In this document: one piece after another, positions 30,401 to 37,463 of the stretch
Layout: each line of letters starts with the position of its first letter
How positions within the stretch are numbered: the first letter of the stretch is position 1
NCBI RefSeq assembly: GCF_964218355.1
Contig: NZ_CAXPMC010000008.1
Span: forward strand, 99,522-163,521
Direction of reading: 5' to 3'
Source: Ferrovibrio sp964218355
Lineage (GTDB): Bacteria > Pseudomonadota > Alphaproteobacteria > Ferrovibrionales > Ferrovibrionaceae
DNA: 64,000 nt
The notes under the pieces: generated by a model
Databases searched by the model: none
What the model was told of the DNA's origin: nothing
What the model saw: only the letters and a program-made list of their open reading frames with translations
Translations under genes and position numbers: made by a program

Positions 30401-30588
30401 GGTCGGCGCTGGGCTGGGTGATCGTCGGCGGCATGTCGTTTGCCACCCTGCTCAGCCTGTTCGTGGTGCCGGTGCTGTACAACCTGCTGGCCCGCTTCAC
30501 GCGGCCGGCCGGCTTCATCGCCCGCAGGCTGACCGAGCTGGAAACCCGCCCCGATGTCGATGCCGGCCGCTCGGCTGCCGCCGAGTGA
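27457..30588 (+). CDS. RND efflux transporter, inner-membrane subunit (pump 2, HAE1 family)
   Basis: This 1043-residue RND permease has TM1 at about residues 10-28 after SDVSIKRPVFATVLSLVLII, the REYPDIDPPVVSVNT motif, and proton-relay Asp400-Asp401 (IGLVVDDAIVV). The TM10 lysine is intact (GLIAKNAILIVEFANQ). Length and these motifs place it in the HAE1 multidrug group. The start is the ATG at 27457, preceded by CGGACGGAG. It pairs with the preceding adaptor. Confidence 0.93.
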   Translation: MVLSDVSIKRPVFATVLSLVLIIFGLFALRSMSVREYPDIDPPVVSVNTIYRGASAEIIESKITQIIEDAVAGIEGIRVISSTSREESSSVSIEFNLSRNVDTAANDVRDKVSRVLSRLPDEADPPTIAKTEADARPIIYIAMFSDRLSLLELTDYAERYLVDQLSIVDGVASVNVYGARRYAMRVYLDRMAMAARNITVQDVEGAIRRQNVELPSGRVESSMREFTVRTESGLRTPAQFRNIVIAEKGGYLVRLGEVAKVELAAEDDRTEQRVNGVTAIGLGIIRQSKANAMEISTGVNAAVDRLQSSLPAGVTMEIGYDQSKFISQSIYEVFHALMVALGLVIGVIFLFLRSWRATLIPAVAIPVSVIGSFIIIGALGYSINVLTLLALVLAIGLVVDDAIVVLENIHRRIELGEPPLLASLRGARQIGFAVIATTVVLIAVFVPISLMEGNTGRLFREFGISVAASVLFSGFVALTLTPMMCSKLLHEAKDEGWFYHVTEKFFTGMTNGYAWLLRRSIGAPVVVLGLGAGAAAAAVAMFAAIPREFAPIEDRGVFFVSVTGPEGSSYDYTRNNVIRIEQALKPLVDRGDATVVQSFVAPAWGGRPSPVNSAFMVVRLKDWDQRSVKQQDIVRETFPKLLAITGVRAIAINPPSLGQRGSQAPVQFVIGGPTYQVLDDWAERILDRALQNPGLLGADKDYKPTRPEIRVEIDRNRAADLGVPVETIGRTLETMLGSREVTQFQREGKQYKVLVQAPQAQRVTPNDLNNIYLRAAGDRLVPLASLVRLDEGASPRELNRTDRLRSVTISASLAPGYTLDQALTYLDRVAAEVLPPEARISYAGQSRELKDTSAAIYLTFVLALIIVFLVLAAQFESWIHPTIIIFSVPLAVTGALGALLLTGTSLNVYSQIGIIMLVGLIAKNAILIVEFANQLRDEGKSVTDAVTEASITRLRPILMTTIATIFGAWPLAFASGAGAESRSALGWVIVGGMSFATLLSLFVVPVLYNLLARFTRPAGFIARRLTELETRPDVDAGRSAAAE

Positions 30589-30717
30589 CCCGGCCGCGGG
30601 CCGATCTCCGGAAAGGTTATCGTCTGGTAACTGGACAGGCCGCCGATATCCCGGTTTGATCGGACCTGATCATCCGTACCGGGCTGACAACAGCCCGGCC
30701 GGATTCCATAAACAGGC

Positions 30718-31170
30718 ATGGATATGAGTGATTTCGACAACGGCGACAGCGACAATGCCGGCCTGGGCGCGATTCTTGCCAACGCACAGGCTGCCGTTGC
30801 GGAACTCGCCGACCAGTATATCGGCTGGGTGAAGGAGGACATGGTCCGGCTGGAAGCCGCCATCGCCCCGATCACCGACAGCGCCGGCAGTGCCGACGCG
30901 GTCCGGCTGCGCGCCGTCTACGATGTCGCCCATGACATCAAGGGCCAGGGCAGCACTTTCGGCTACCCGCTGGTCACCGAGATTGCCAACCTGCTCTGCC
31001 GCTATACCGAGGCGGCCACGAAACAGGCGAAGACCGACCGTTCAGTGATCGACGCCCATGTCACGGCCCTGCATACCGTGATCAACAACCGCGTCCAGGG
31101 CGATGCCGGCGAACTGGGCCGGGAAATCCTTGAGGCCCTGCGCGCCGCCGCCGCCAAAAGCCTCGCCTGA
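30718..31170 (+). CDS. Hpt domain protein
   Basis: This 150-residue protein has an Hpt histidine-phosphotransfer domain. The phospho-acceptor is His72 in VAHDIKGQGSTFGYPLV, followed by EIANLLCRY. Its early WVKEDMVRLEAA helix matches alphaproteobacterial stand-alone Hpt proteins that pair with FGPDRRR-type receiver proteins. It is convergent with exactly such a receiver gene (31188-31709), 17 bp away. Its histidine is intact, while the partner receiver has lost its phosphorylation residues. The start at 30718 or the ATG at 30724 is possible. Confidence 0.85.
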   Translation: MDMSDFDNGDSDNAGLGAILANAQAAVAELADQYIGWVKEDMVRLEAAIAPITDSAGSADAVRLRAVYDVAHDIKGQGSTFGYPLVTEIANLLCRYTEAATKQAKTDRSVIDAHVTALHTVINNRVQGDAGELGREILEALRAAAAKSLA

Positions 31171-31187
31171 CCATCCTGTCCTGAAAA

Positions 31188-31709
31188 TCAGCGCCCCGGA
31201 GCCGGGCGCGCATCCGTGCTGCGACGGAACGGTCCGGCATAACCCGGGCGTGCCGTCCGCCGCCGGTCGGGTCCGAAATAGCCACCCTGGCGGATGAAGC
31301 GGCGCGGCTTCTCGATGGTCTCGCGCAGCCGCGTCTCGATTGCCTTCGCCGACAGCGGCAGCACCAGGATTTCATGGATCCCGGCCGCCAGGGCCTGCTG
31401 CACGCGTTCGCGCGTCACCGTGGCGGTGACGATGATCGCCGGCAGGAAGGGGGCCGGCGACTGCGCATCGCCGCGCAGCCGCGATACCAGCTGCAGGCCG
31501 TCATCCCCGTCCGGCAATTCCCAGCGACAGACCAGCAGATCCGGCCGCCAGTCCCCACCGGCCTGCAGCAGGGCCCAAGCGGCGCGACTGCCGGCGGCAA
31601 AGCGCGGCTGGCGGATGCCGAAGCCGCCGAGCAGGCTGCGCCAGGTGCCCGTCATCGCCGGGTCTGCCTCGACGATCAGCAGCTGCAGGCGGGCGAGATC
31701 GAACCCCAT
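31188..31709 (-). CDS. degenerate receiver-domain protein (FGPDRRR type)
   Basis: This 173-residue protein is a CheY-like receiver plus a short C-terminal tail with FGPDRRR. Compared with the usual family pattern it has lost key residues. The acidic-pocket DD is EA (LLIVEADP). The phospho-acceptor Asp (normally TDWEMP) is Arg (VCRWELP). The conserved Lys (normally AKP) is Leu (LVLPLSAKAI). The Thr/Ser switch residue is kept (IIVTAT). It should not be phosphorylated in the normal way and is probably a pseudo-receiver. The start at 31709 follows GGAGGAAATGTG. Confidence 0.82.
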   Translation of the reverse strand: MGFDLARLQLLIVEADPAMTGTWRSLLGGFGIRQPRFAAGSRAAWALLQAGGDWRPDLLVCRWELPDGDDGLQLVSRLRGDAQSPAPFLPAIIVTATVTRERVQQALAAGIHEILVLPLSAKAIETRLRETIEKPRRFIRQGGYFGPDRRRTARPGYAGPFRRSTDARPAPGR

Positions 31710-31785
31710 CACATTTCCTCCGTCCGCACCCTTTACAGCCGTCTGCCCGCATCGTCTGGTTAGCACAGATAGCCGGAGCCGCAAA

Positions 31786-32424
31786 ATGACCGATCTGAGC
31801 CGCGAGGATGCCGCTTTCCACTATTACGAGCCTGCCAGGGGCCATGGCCTGCCGTATGACCCGTTCAAGGCGATCGTGGCGCCGCGGCCGATCGGCTGGA
31901 TCTCATCCTGCGATGCCGAAGGCCGGGTCAATCTGGCACCCTACAGTTTTTTCAACGCCTTTCACGACCGGCCGCCGATCATCGCCTTCGGCAGTTCCGG
32001 CCGGAAGGACAGCCTGACCAACATCGAGGCGACCGGCGAATTCGTGGCCAGCATGGCGACCCGCCCGCTGGCCGAAGCGATGAATGCCACCTCGGCCAGT
32101 GTCGCCCCGGAGGTGGATGAATTCGCCCTGTCCGGCCTGACCCCGGCCCCCTGCCGCCAGGTGCGGCCGCCGCGGGTGGCGGAAAGTCCGGCAGCCATGG
32201 AATGCCGCCTGCTGCATATCAGCCACCTGCACGACCTCGACGGCCGGCCGCTGGATGCCTGGATGGTGATCGGCCAGGTGGTCGGGGTCCATATTGCCCG
32301 GGCCTTCCTGAAAGACGGCCTGTTCGATACCGGCGCGGCACAGCCGATCATGCGGGCCGGCTATCTCGACCAGTATGTCGCGGCGACGCCGGACAGCATC
32401 TTCCGCATGCGCCGGCCGCGCTGA
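31786..32424 (+). CDS. flavin reductase family protein
   Basis: This 212-residue FMN-binding split-barrel protein has the typical YDPFKAIVAPRPIGWISSCD start (residues 26-45), VNLAPYSFFNAFHDRPPI and SLTNIEATGEFVASM. Members either supply reduced flavin to monooxygenases or act as flavoenzymes themselves. No oxygenase partner is adjacent. It lies divergent from the pseudo-receiver gene and its stop is 12 bp upstream of an FNR-type box, but no direct functional tie is shown. Confidence 0.87.
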   Translation: MTDLSREDAAFHYYEPARGHGLPYDPFKAIVAPRPIGWISSCDAEGRVNLAPYSFFNAFHDRPPIIAFGSSGRKDSLTNIEATGEFVASMATRPLAEAMNATSASVAPEVDEFALSGLTPAPCRQVRPPRVAESPAAMECRLLHISHLHDLDGRPLDAWMVIGQVVGVHIARAFLKDGLFDTGAAQPIMRAGYLDQYVAATPDSIFRMRRPR

Positions 32425-32435
32425 TTTTCTGGAAA

Positions 32436-32449
32436 TTGATCCTGATCAA
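32436..32449. promoter_or_regulatory. FNR/FixK-type box upstream of hemA
   Basis: TTGATCCTGATCAA is a perfect FNR/CRP-family site (TTGAT-N4-ATCAA), 174 nt before the hemA start. In alphaproteobacteria hemA is a known target of FnrL/FixK regulators. The identical 14-mer recurs at 34473-34486 before ompW, strengthening the case. Confidence 0.72.
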
Positions 32450-32453
32450 TGAC

Positions 32454-32462
32454 TTATCCACA
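32454..32462 (+). promoter_or_regulatory. DnaA-box-like 9-mer
   Basis: TTATCCACA matches the consensus DnaA box exactly and lies 4 bp from the FNR-type box. A single box is not an origin; DnaA can act as a transcription regulator, but chance is a real alternative. Confidence 0.25.
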
Positions 32463-32623
32463 GCCAGCGGCGACCCTGCGACGGCGCGCCGCGGCCCGGA
32501 CAGGCATCACCCTCTGGTCATTCCACCTGGGCGGTGGCTAATATGCGGGCACCAGCAAACGGTTAACTCCCGCCGGACCTGCCATCCAGAGGCAGGCAGG
32601 CCGGACAAAGCAGTCAGAGCCCC

Positions 32624-33838
32624 ATGGATTACGAAGCCCTTTTCGGCCAGGCGGTCGACACATTGCACGCCGAACGGCGTTACCGGGTATTCACGGAACT
32701 GGCCCGCAACTGCGGCAGCTTTCCGGTCGCCGACAATTACAGCGGCATCGGCCCTGCGAAGATCACCATCTGGTGCTCCAACGACTATCTCGGCATGGGG
32801 CAGAATCCGGACGTGCTGGCGGCCCTGAAGCAGGCTGCCGACCAGTTCGGCGCCGGTGCCGGCGGCACCCGCAACATTTCCGGCAACAGCCATGCCGTGG
32901 TCGAACTGGAAGCGGAGCTGGCCGCCCTGCACGGCAAGGAGGCCGCCCTGGTCTTCATGTCGGGCTATATCGCCAACCAGACCTCGCTGGCCACCCTGGC
33001 CCGCCTGCTGCCCGACTGCATCATCCTGTCGGATGCCGACAACCACAATTCGATGATCGAGGGCATCCGCCAGTCGGGCTGCGAGAAGAAGGTCTTCCGC
33101 CATAACGACCTTGCCCATCTCGAGGAACTGCTGAAGGCGCAGCCGGCCGGCCGGCCGAAGCTGGTCGCCTTCGAGAGCGTCTATTCGATGGATGGCGACA
33201 TCGCCCCGATCCATGCGATCTGCGACATCGCCGACAGATACGGCGCCATGACCTATCTCGACGAGGTGCATGCGGTCGGCCTCTACGGCGACCATGGCGG
33301 CGGCATTGCCGACCGCGATGGTGCCATGCACCGCCTGCACATCATCCAGGGCACACTGGGCAAGGCCTTTGGCGTGGTCGGCGGCTATATCGCCGGCCCG
33401 AAGATCATGGTCGACGCCGTGCGCTCCTATGCCCCGGCCTTCATCTTCTCCACTGCCATGCCGCCGGCGATCGCCGCGGCCGCCAGGGCCAGCGTGCGGC
33501 ATCTGCGCACCAGCCAGGTCGAGCGCGCCCGCCACCAGGAACGCGCCGCCACCCTGCGCCGGATGCTGCTGAATGCCGGCCTGCCGGTGCTGGTGAACCA
33601 GAGCCATATCGTGCCGGTGATGGTGGGCGACGCCGCCCTTTGCAAGACGGCCTCCGACATGCTGCTGGCCGATCACGGCATCTACATCCAGCCGATCAAC
33701 TATCCGACGGTGCCGCGCGGCACCGAACGGCTGCGCATCACCCCCTCGCCCTTCCATACCGATGCGATGATGCAGGCGCTGACCGGCGCCCTGCTGGATG
33801 TCTGGCAGCGGCTGGGGCTGCGGCGGCAGGCGGCCTGA
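32624..33838 (+). CDS. hemA: 5-aminolevulinate synthase
   Basis: This 404-residue PLP enzyme is of the alpha-oxoamine synthase family. It has the ALAS N-terminus (DYEALFGQAVDTLHAERRYR), a glycine-rich AGAGGTRNISGNSHAVVELE (residues 77-96), SDADNHNSMIEGIR, YLDEVHAVGLYG, and the Schiff-base lysine in GTLGKAFGVVGGY. It condenses glycine and succinyl-CoA into 5-aminolevulinate, the committed step of tetrapyrrole synthesis by the C4 (Shemin) route used by Alphaproteobacteria. The FNR-type box upstream suggests oxygen control. Confidence 0.96.
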   Translation: MDYEALFGQAVDTLHAERRYRVFTELARNCGSFPVADNYSGIGPAKITIWCSNDYLGMGQNPDVLAALKQAADQFGAGAGGTRNISGNSHAVVELEAELAALHGKEAALVFMSGYIANQTSLATLARLLPDCIILSDADNHNSMIEGIRQSGCEKKVFRHNDLAHLEELLKAQPAGRPKLVAFESVYSMDGDIAPIHAICDIADRYGAMTYLDEVHAVGLYGDHGGGIADRDGAMHRLHIIQGTLGKAFGVVGGYIAGPKIMVDAVRSYAPAFIFSTAMPPAIAAAARASVRHLRTSQVERARHQERAATLRRMLLNAGLPVLVNQSHIVPVMVGDAALCKTASDMLLADHGIYIQPINYPTVPRGTERLRITPSPFHTDAMMQALTGALLDVWQRLGLRRQAA

Positions 33839-33962
33839 AGCGGCAGGCGTATCAGCCCGCCGGCCATTCGCCCGTAATTTTCCGCTTACTTCGCATAAAA
33901 ACAATTCTAAGTTACGTGTGTCTGCGGTATGACACTGGGAAGTCCGTCGCCCTTTCCAGCCG

Positions 33963-34451
33963 ATGCCAAAACGAATCTTCGAATCCCTCCCCGATTTCGG
34001 CTTTACCCGTCAGCAGCTCGAGATTCTCCATCCCCGGCTGCAGGTGCCGCAATTCGTCTATGTCTCGGGCCCGGCCGGCGGCGGCAAGACCACCGCCGCG
34101 CTGATGCTGGCCTGGGCCTATTTCCAGCGGGTGAACCGGCCCTTCCGGGCCGATGGCCAGGACATGACCACCACCCAGGTCCGCGAAGCCGCCACCGCAC
34201 ATACCGCCGGTATCCTGTTCAACGACATGGCGGCCCCGCAGGACTACATGAAGGCCGGCTACTGTCTCGACTGCCGCATGGTGTCGTTTGCCATCGCCTT
34301 TGACGGCCCCGCCATCGCCCGCCAAGCCTATGCCTATCTGCTGGCCTATCTGCCGGGCCTGGCGTCGCGCGACGATGTCACCGTGATCGCCGTCGAGGAA
34401 GACCCCGAGGCCGAGGTCGAACGCTACCGGGTCGACCTGCTGACCAGCTGA
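33963..34451 (+). CDS. small P-loop protein, secretion-ATPase-like
   Basis: This 162-residue protein has GFTRQQLEILHPRLQ (residues 13-27) followed by FVYVSGPAGGGKTTAALMLA, with Walker A GPAGGGKTT at 39-47. That layout resembles the nucleotide-binding start of PilT/GspE/TrbB-type secretion ATPases, but it lacks the N-terminal domain and most of the C-terminal part of a full-length enzyme. ILFNDM (about 87-92) might be a Walker B remnant. I do not recognise a defined family. It lies between hemA and ompW, with an AT-rich stretch (33890-33915) upstream. Confidence 0.6.
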   Translation: MPKRIFESLPDFGFTRQQLEILHPRLQVPQFVYVSGPAGGGKTTAALMLAWAYFQRVNRPFRADGQDMTTTQVREAATAHTAGILFNDMAAPQDYMKAGYCLDCRMVSFAIAFDGPAIARQAYAYLLAYLPGLASRDDVTVIAVEEDPEAEVERYRVDLLTS

Positions 34452-34472
34452 CCGGCACCTGCCCGCCCCTCT

Positions 34473-34486
34473 TTGATCCTGATCAA
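34473..34486. promoter_or_regulatory. FNR/FixK-type box upstream of ompW
   Basis: TTGATCCTGATCAA, identical to the site upstream of hemA, begins 118 nt before the ompW start. ompW is activated under anaerobiosis by FNR in enterobacteria, so the match of site and gene is biologically plausible. Confidence 0.72.
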
Positions 34487-34590
34487 GGCCCGGCACCGCC
34501 CGGATGACAGGATGCCTGCGGTTGCGCCCTCCCCGGACGCAAGCTGCAGGCGCCGCGCTTCGGCGCCGTCAGAAGGATCGGAGCAAGAAT

Positions 34591-35265
34591 ATGGTACCGG
34601 GTCATTTCCGTCTGGCCGCCCTGGCCGGCGCCCTGCTGCTGGCCGGCGGCCTTGCCGCCGCCGATACCGCGGCCCAGTCATCGGGCCAGTCATCGGGCAA
34701 GTCGGCCGGCGACATCATGCTGCGCGGCCGCGTGATCGGCCTGCTGCCCGACGAAAGCTCCACCGTCACGGTGATCGGCGGGGATGTCGATGCCAGCAAC
34801 GCATGGACCGGCGAAGTCGATGTCAGCTATTTCTTCACCGACAACATCGCCGCCGAGCTGATCGCGGCGACCACCAGGCACAAGATGAGCGTGAAGAACG
34901 GCAGCAGCGGCAATACCGGGCTGGGCGATGTGTGGCTGCTGCCGCCGACCCTGACCCTGCAATACCACTTCATGCCGAAATCGGATTTCAGCCCCTATAT
35001 CGGCGCCGGCGTCACCTACGCCGTCTTCTACAGCGAGGATGTTGCCGGCGGCCTGCGCAGCGTCGATTACGACAACGCCTGGGGTGTCGCCTTCCAGGCC
35101 GGCATCGATTACCGGATCGGCGACCGCTGGTACCTGAATGCCGACGTGAAAAAGATCCTGCTCAACACCGACGTCACCGTCGTCACCGGTTCAGGCACCA
35201 CGATCCGGGCCGATACCGACCTCGATCCCTGGGTGGTCGGCCTCGGGGCCGGCTACCGGTTCTGA
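34591..35265 (+). CDS. ompW: OmpW family outer membrane protein
   Basis: This 224-residue beta-barrel protein has a signal peptide (HFRLAALAGALLLAGGLAAA). The OmpW pattern is clear: GDIMLRGRVIGLLPDESSTV, WTGEVDVSYFFTDNIAAELI, TLTLQYHFMPKSDFSPYIGA and a final GAGYRF with the terminal Phe required for outer-membrane assembly. It forms an eight-stranded barrel that may pass small hydrophobic molecules. The upstream FNR-type box suggests induction at low oxygen. A strong terminator follows. Confidence 0.92.
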   Translation: MVPGHFRLAALAGALLLAGGLAAADTAAQSSGQSSGKSAGDIMLRGRVIGLLPDESSTVTVIGGDVDASNAWTGEVDVSYFFTDNIAAELIAATTRHKMSVKNGSSGNTGLGDVWLLPPTLTLQYHFMPKSDFSPYIGAGVTYAVFYSEDVAGGLRSVDYDNAWGVAFQAGIDYRIGDRWYLNADVKKILLNTDVTVVTGSGTTIRADTDLDPWVVGLGAGYRF

Positions 35266-35329
35266 TCGGCCGGACCAGACCCGATCGGGAAAAGCCGGCC
35301 CGCCCACCCTCGGTCCGGCCATCCCCGGC

Positions 35330-35361
35330 ACCCCCGCCATCCGGCGGGGGTTTCTTTTTTG
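35330..35361 (+). terminator. rho-independent terminator after ompW
   Basis: ACCCCCGCC (35330-35338) and GGCGGGGGT (35343-35351) form a 9-bp stem with an ATCC loop, followed by TTCTTTTTT. It ends the ompW transcript. Confidence 0.82.
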
Positions 35362-35450
35362 TGCCGCCGGCCGCCGGGCCGGATGCTTGACCCCTGCGGC
35401 ATCGTTCGCATGATGGGCGGCCCGATGGGACCGAGGGAGGAAGCCGCACA

Positions 35451-35789
35451 ATGACCGATGCCAAGCCGCAGGGCGCGCCTGCCGCCGATGCCGATGCCGT
35501 GCTGCCGGAGCTGCGGCGGCTGCGCGACAGCATCGACAATATCGATGCCGCGCTGGTCCATCTGCTGGCCGAACGGTTCAAATGCACCCAGCAGGTCGGG
35601 CATCTGAAGGCCCGCCACAGCCTGCCGCCGGCGGATCCGGCGCGCGAGGCGGCACAGATCGCCCGCCTGCGCAGCCTGGCCGAGGCGGCCCGGCTCGATC
35701 CGGATTTTGCCGAGAAATTCCTCGCCTTCATCGTCCGCGAGGTGATCCGCCATCACGAGGCAATCGCCCAGGAGGCCGGCGGCGACTGA
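35451..35789 (+). CDS. chorismate mutase (AroQ class)
   Basis: This 112-residue all-helical AroQ-type mutase has LRRLRDSIDNIDAALVHLLA (residues 21-40), with an early Arg and the internal ERFKCTQQVGHLKA carrying the catalytic Arg/Lys set. The third helix is FAEKFLAFIVREVIRHHEAI. It rearranges chorismate to prephenate for Phe/Tyr synthesis. The start at 35451 has GGGAGGAAGCC. The following hairpin (35815-35839) is shared with the convergent small gene. Confidence 0.87.
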   Translation: MTDAKPQGAPAADADAVLPELRRLRDSIDNIDAALVHLLAERFKCTQQVGHLKARHSLPPADPAREAAQIARLRSLAEAARLDPDFAEKFLAFIVREVIRHHEAIAQEAGGD

Positions 35790-35814
35790 GCCGCCATCCG
35801 GGCCGCAGACATGA

Positions 35815-35839
35815 AAACGGCGGGCCTGGCCCGCCGTTT
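35815..35839. terminator. bidirectional terminator hairpin
   Basis: AAACGGCGGGC/GCCCGCCGTTT (35815-35825, 35829-35839) forms an 11-bp stem with a 3-nt loop between the convergent chorismate mutase gene and the leftward small membrane gene. Its A/T ends give a short U-run in each direction. Confidence 0.6.
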
Positions 35840-35861
35840 CCGTTCTGCCTGCGCCGTGGCG

Positions 35862-35975
35862 CTACTGCAGCAGCAGCAGGCCGAGGCCGGCGGCAAAAGC
35901 CGCAAGGCCCAGCACACGATTGATGGCGACATGGCCGAGAATGGCACGGTCGAGCCGGAGAATCGCGTTGTGCAT
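35862..35975 (-). CDS. small single-pass membrane protein (37 aa), hypothetical
   Basis: This is a 37-codon frame starting at ATG 35975 after GGAGCCCGTC. It begins MHNAILRLDRAILGHVAINR and ends in a hydrophobic stretch (VLGLAAFAAGLGLLLLQ), so a short one-helix membrane protein is likely. It begins 18 nt downstream of the BON lipoprotein stop on the same strand and ends before the shared terminator, suggesting a two-gene operon. No family is recognised; the evidence is the ribosome-binding site, the position and the composition. Confidence 0.5.
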   Translation of the reverse strand: MHNAILRLDRAILGHVAINRVLGLAAFAAGLGLLLLQ

Positions 35976-35993
35976 GACGGGCTCCGATCCGCG

Positions 35994-36302
35994 TTACTTG
36001 ACGACCAGGTCGTTGCGGACCGCGCGCACGCCGCTGATGCTGCGGGCGATCTCCTCCGCGCGGGTCCGGGCGGCGGCCGTGTCGACGAAGCCGCTCAGCT
36101 GCACGACATCCTTGAAGGTCTCGACGCTGATCTGGCCGGCCTTGGTGTCGGGGTCCTTGACCAGCTCCGCCTTCACCTTGGTGGTGATGGCGGCCGAATC
36201 GATATATTCGCCGGTCGATTCCCGGGTCGCGGTCGACGAGCAGGCGGCGACCGGCCCGGCCACCATGGCAATCACGACGAGGCTTCTGGCAATGCGGTTC
36301 AT
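35994..36302 (-). CDS. BON domain lipoprotein
   Basis: This 102-residue protein has a lipoprotein signal ending in PVAACSS, then one BON domain (about residues 36-102) with ITTKVKAELVKDPDTKAGQI, VQLSGFVDTAAARTRAEEIA and GVRAVRNDLVVK. BON proteins bind membranes and help maintain envelope integrity (OsmY/DolP group). The chosen start at 36302 has GCAAGGAGTTTCGTC. Probably induced by envelope or osmotic stress by analogy; no promoter motif supports that here. Confidence 0.88.
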   Translation of the reverse strand: MNRIARSLVVIAMVAGPVAACSSTATRESTGEYIDSAAITTKVKAELVKDPDTKAGQISVETFKDVVQLSGFVDTAAARTRAEEIARSISGVRAVRNDLVVK

Positions 36303-36527
36303 GACGAAACTCCTTGCGGTGAAAAGGATCGGATGAATGACGGTCGCGACCATTGCGGTCTTGCCGAATACTTCCGTGGCCGCCGGCCCCGCCGGCCGCC
36401 ACGGGTTTCGATTCTAGCGGGCAATGCGACCGAAATGCGGCCCCGATGCGGGAAGAATGCGGCCTTCCGGCATCCCGGCCGGCCGGCGGGATTCCCGCTA
36501 TCTGTCTGCCGGATATGGCAAAATGGG

Positions 36528-36553
36528 AAAGCCCGGCCGCATGGCCGGGCTTT
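36528..36553. terminator. bidirectional terminator
   Basis: AAAGCCCGGCC/GGCCGGGCTTT (36528-36538, 36543-36553) is an 11-bp perfect stem with a GCAT loop. It lies 40 bp past the stop of the leftward SDR gene. Rightward it is followed by a further T. Confidence 0.65.
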
Positions 36554-36592
36554 TATCGCCGTGACAAAGTTGTGACACCCGCGATCCGCGCG

Positions 36593-37414
36593 TCAGACGA
36601 AGAAATCCGGCACCAGATCCGTCTCGGCAACGCCTTCATGGCGATAGGCCGACAGGTCGGTGACGCCGGCCGCGGCCAGCACCTCGTCGTCGATGAAGAA
36701 ATTGCCGCTGCACTCTTTGGCAGGCCGGGTCAGGATCACATGGGCGGCATCGGCCATGATCTCCGGCTTGCGGCAGCGGCGGCGGAAATCCGGCCCGGTG
36801 ATCACGTTCATCGCGTCGGTATCGATGGCGGTGCGCGGCCACAGCGCGTTGACGCCCACCTTGCCGCGGAATTCCTCGGCCATGCCCAGCACGCACATCG
36901 ACATGCCGAACTTGGCCATCGTGTAGGCGACATGCGGGCCGAACCAGCGCGCCTCCATGTTCAGCGGCGGCGACAGGTTCAGGATATGCGGATTCGCCGC
37001 CTTCCTGAGATACGGCAGGCATTTCTGACTGCACAGATACGTGCCGCGGGTGTTGATCTGGTGCATCAGGTCATACCGCTTCATCGGCGTTTCCAGCGTG
37101 CCGGTCAGCGAAATGGCGGAAGCGTTGTTCACCAGGATGTCGATGCCGCCGAAGGTTTCGGCAGCCTTCGCGACCGCCTCCTCGACGATCGCCTCCTCGC
37201 GCACATCGACCACCAGCGGCAGCGCCCTGCCGCCGGCCTTCTCGATGGCTTCCGCGGCCGTGTAGATGGTGCCGGCCAGCTTCGGATGCGGCTCGGTGGT
37301 CTTGGCGGCCACGGCGATATTGGCGCCGTCGCGCGCCGCGCGCAAAGCGATGGCCAGGCCGATGCCGCGGCTGGCGCCGGTGATGAACAGGGTCTTGCCC
37401 TTCAGGTCGCTCAT
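36593..37414 (-). CDS. short-chain dehydrogenase/reductase (HSDL2-like)
   Basis: This 273-residue SDR has the NAD(P)-binding TGASRGIG (residues 12-19), ILVNNASAISLTGTLETP, the catalytic Tyr-X3-Lys in HVAYTMAKFGMS, and a Ser in HILNLSPPL. The WFGPHVAYTMAKFGMSMCVL region and the long substrate loop resemble the N-terminal domain of human HSDL2, suggesting a role with fatty acyl or related substrates. It is grouped with an MBL-fold hydrolase and an acyl-CoA dehydrogenase on the same strand. Start 37414 has GGGAGGAAGAC. Confidence 0.87.
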   Translation of the reverse strand: MSDLKGKTLFITGASRGIGLAIALRAARDGANIAVAAKTTEPHPKLAGTIYTAAEAIEKAGGRALPLVVDVREEAIVEEAVAKAAETFGGIDILVNNASAISLTGTLETPMKRYDLMHQINTRGTYLCSQKCLPYLRKAANPHILNLSPPLNMEARWFGPHVAYTMAKFGMSMCVLGMAEEFRGKVGVNALWPRTAIDTDAMNVITGPDFRRRCRKPEIMADAAHVILTRPAKECSGNFFIDDEVLAAAGVTDLSAYRHEGVAETDLVPDFFV

Positions 37415-37463
37415 GTCTTCCTCCCTTCCGGCCTGTCCCGGCCGGTTTGTCGCATCCTGCCGC

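Noticed and set aside
30655..30680. TTTGATCGGACCTGATCA as a third FNR box
   Set aside because: The half-sites are 8 nt apart instead of 4, so it does not fit the FNR/CRP spacing.
32436..32462. A replication origin near hemA because of a consensus DnaA box
   Set aside because: Only one DnaA box is seen, with no AT-rich unwinding region, no repeated boxes and no dnaA/hemE/parAB neighbours; a chance or regulatory site is likelier.
33975..33995. A tRNA T-loop-like TTCGAATCC
   Set aside because: It lies inside the coding frame of the mini P-loop protein, and no acceptor, D- or anticodon stems can be formed around it.
36560..36585. GTGACAAAGTTGTGACAC as a regulator site
   Set aside because: It is a direct, not inverted, arrangement and lies at the 3' end of a gene just past a terminator; no promoter role is evident.
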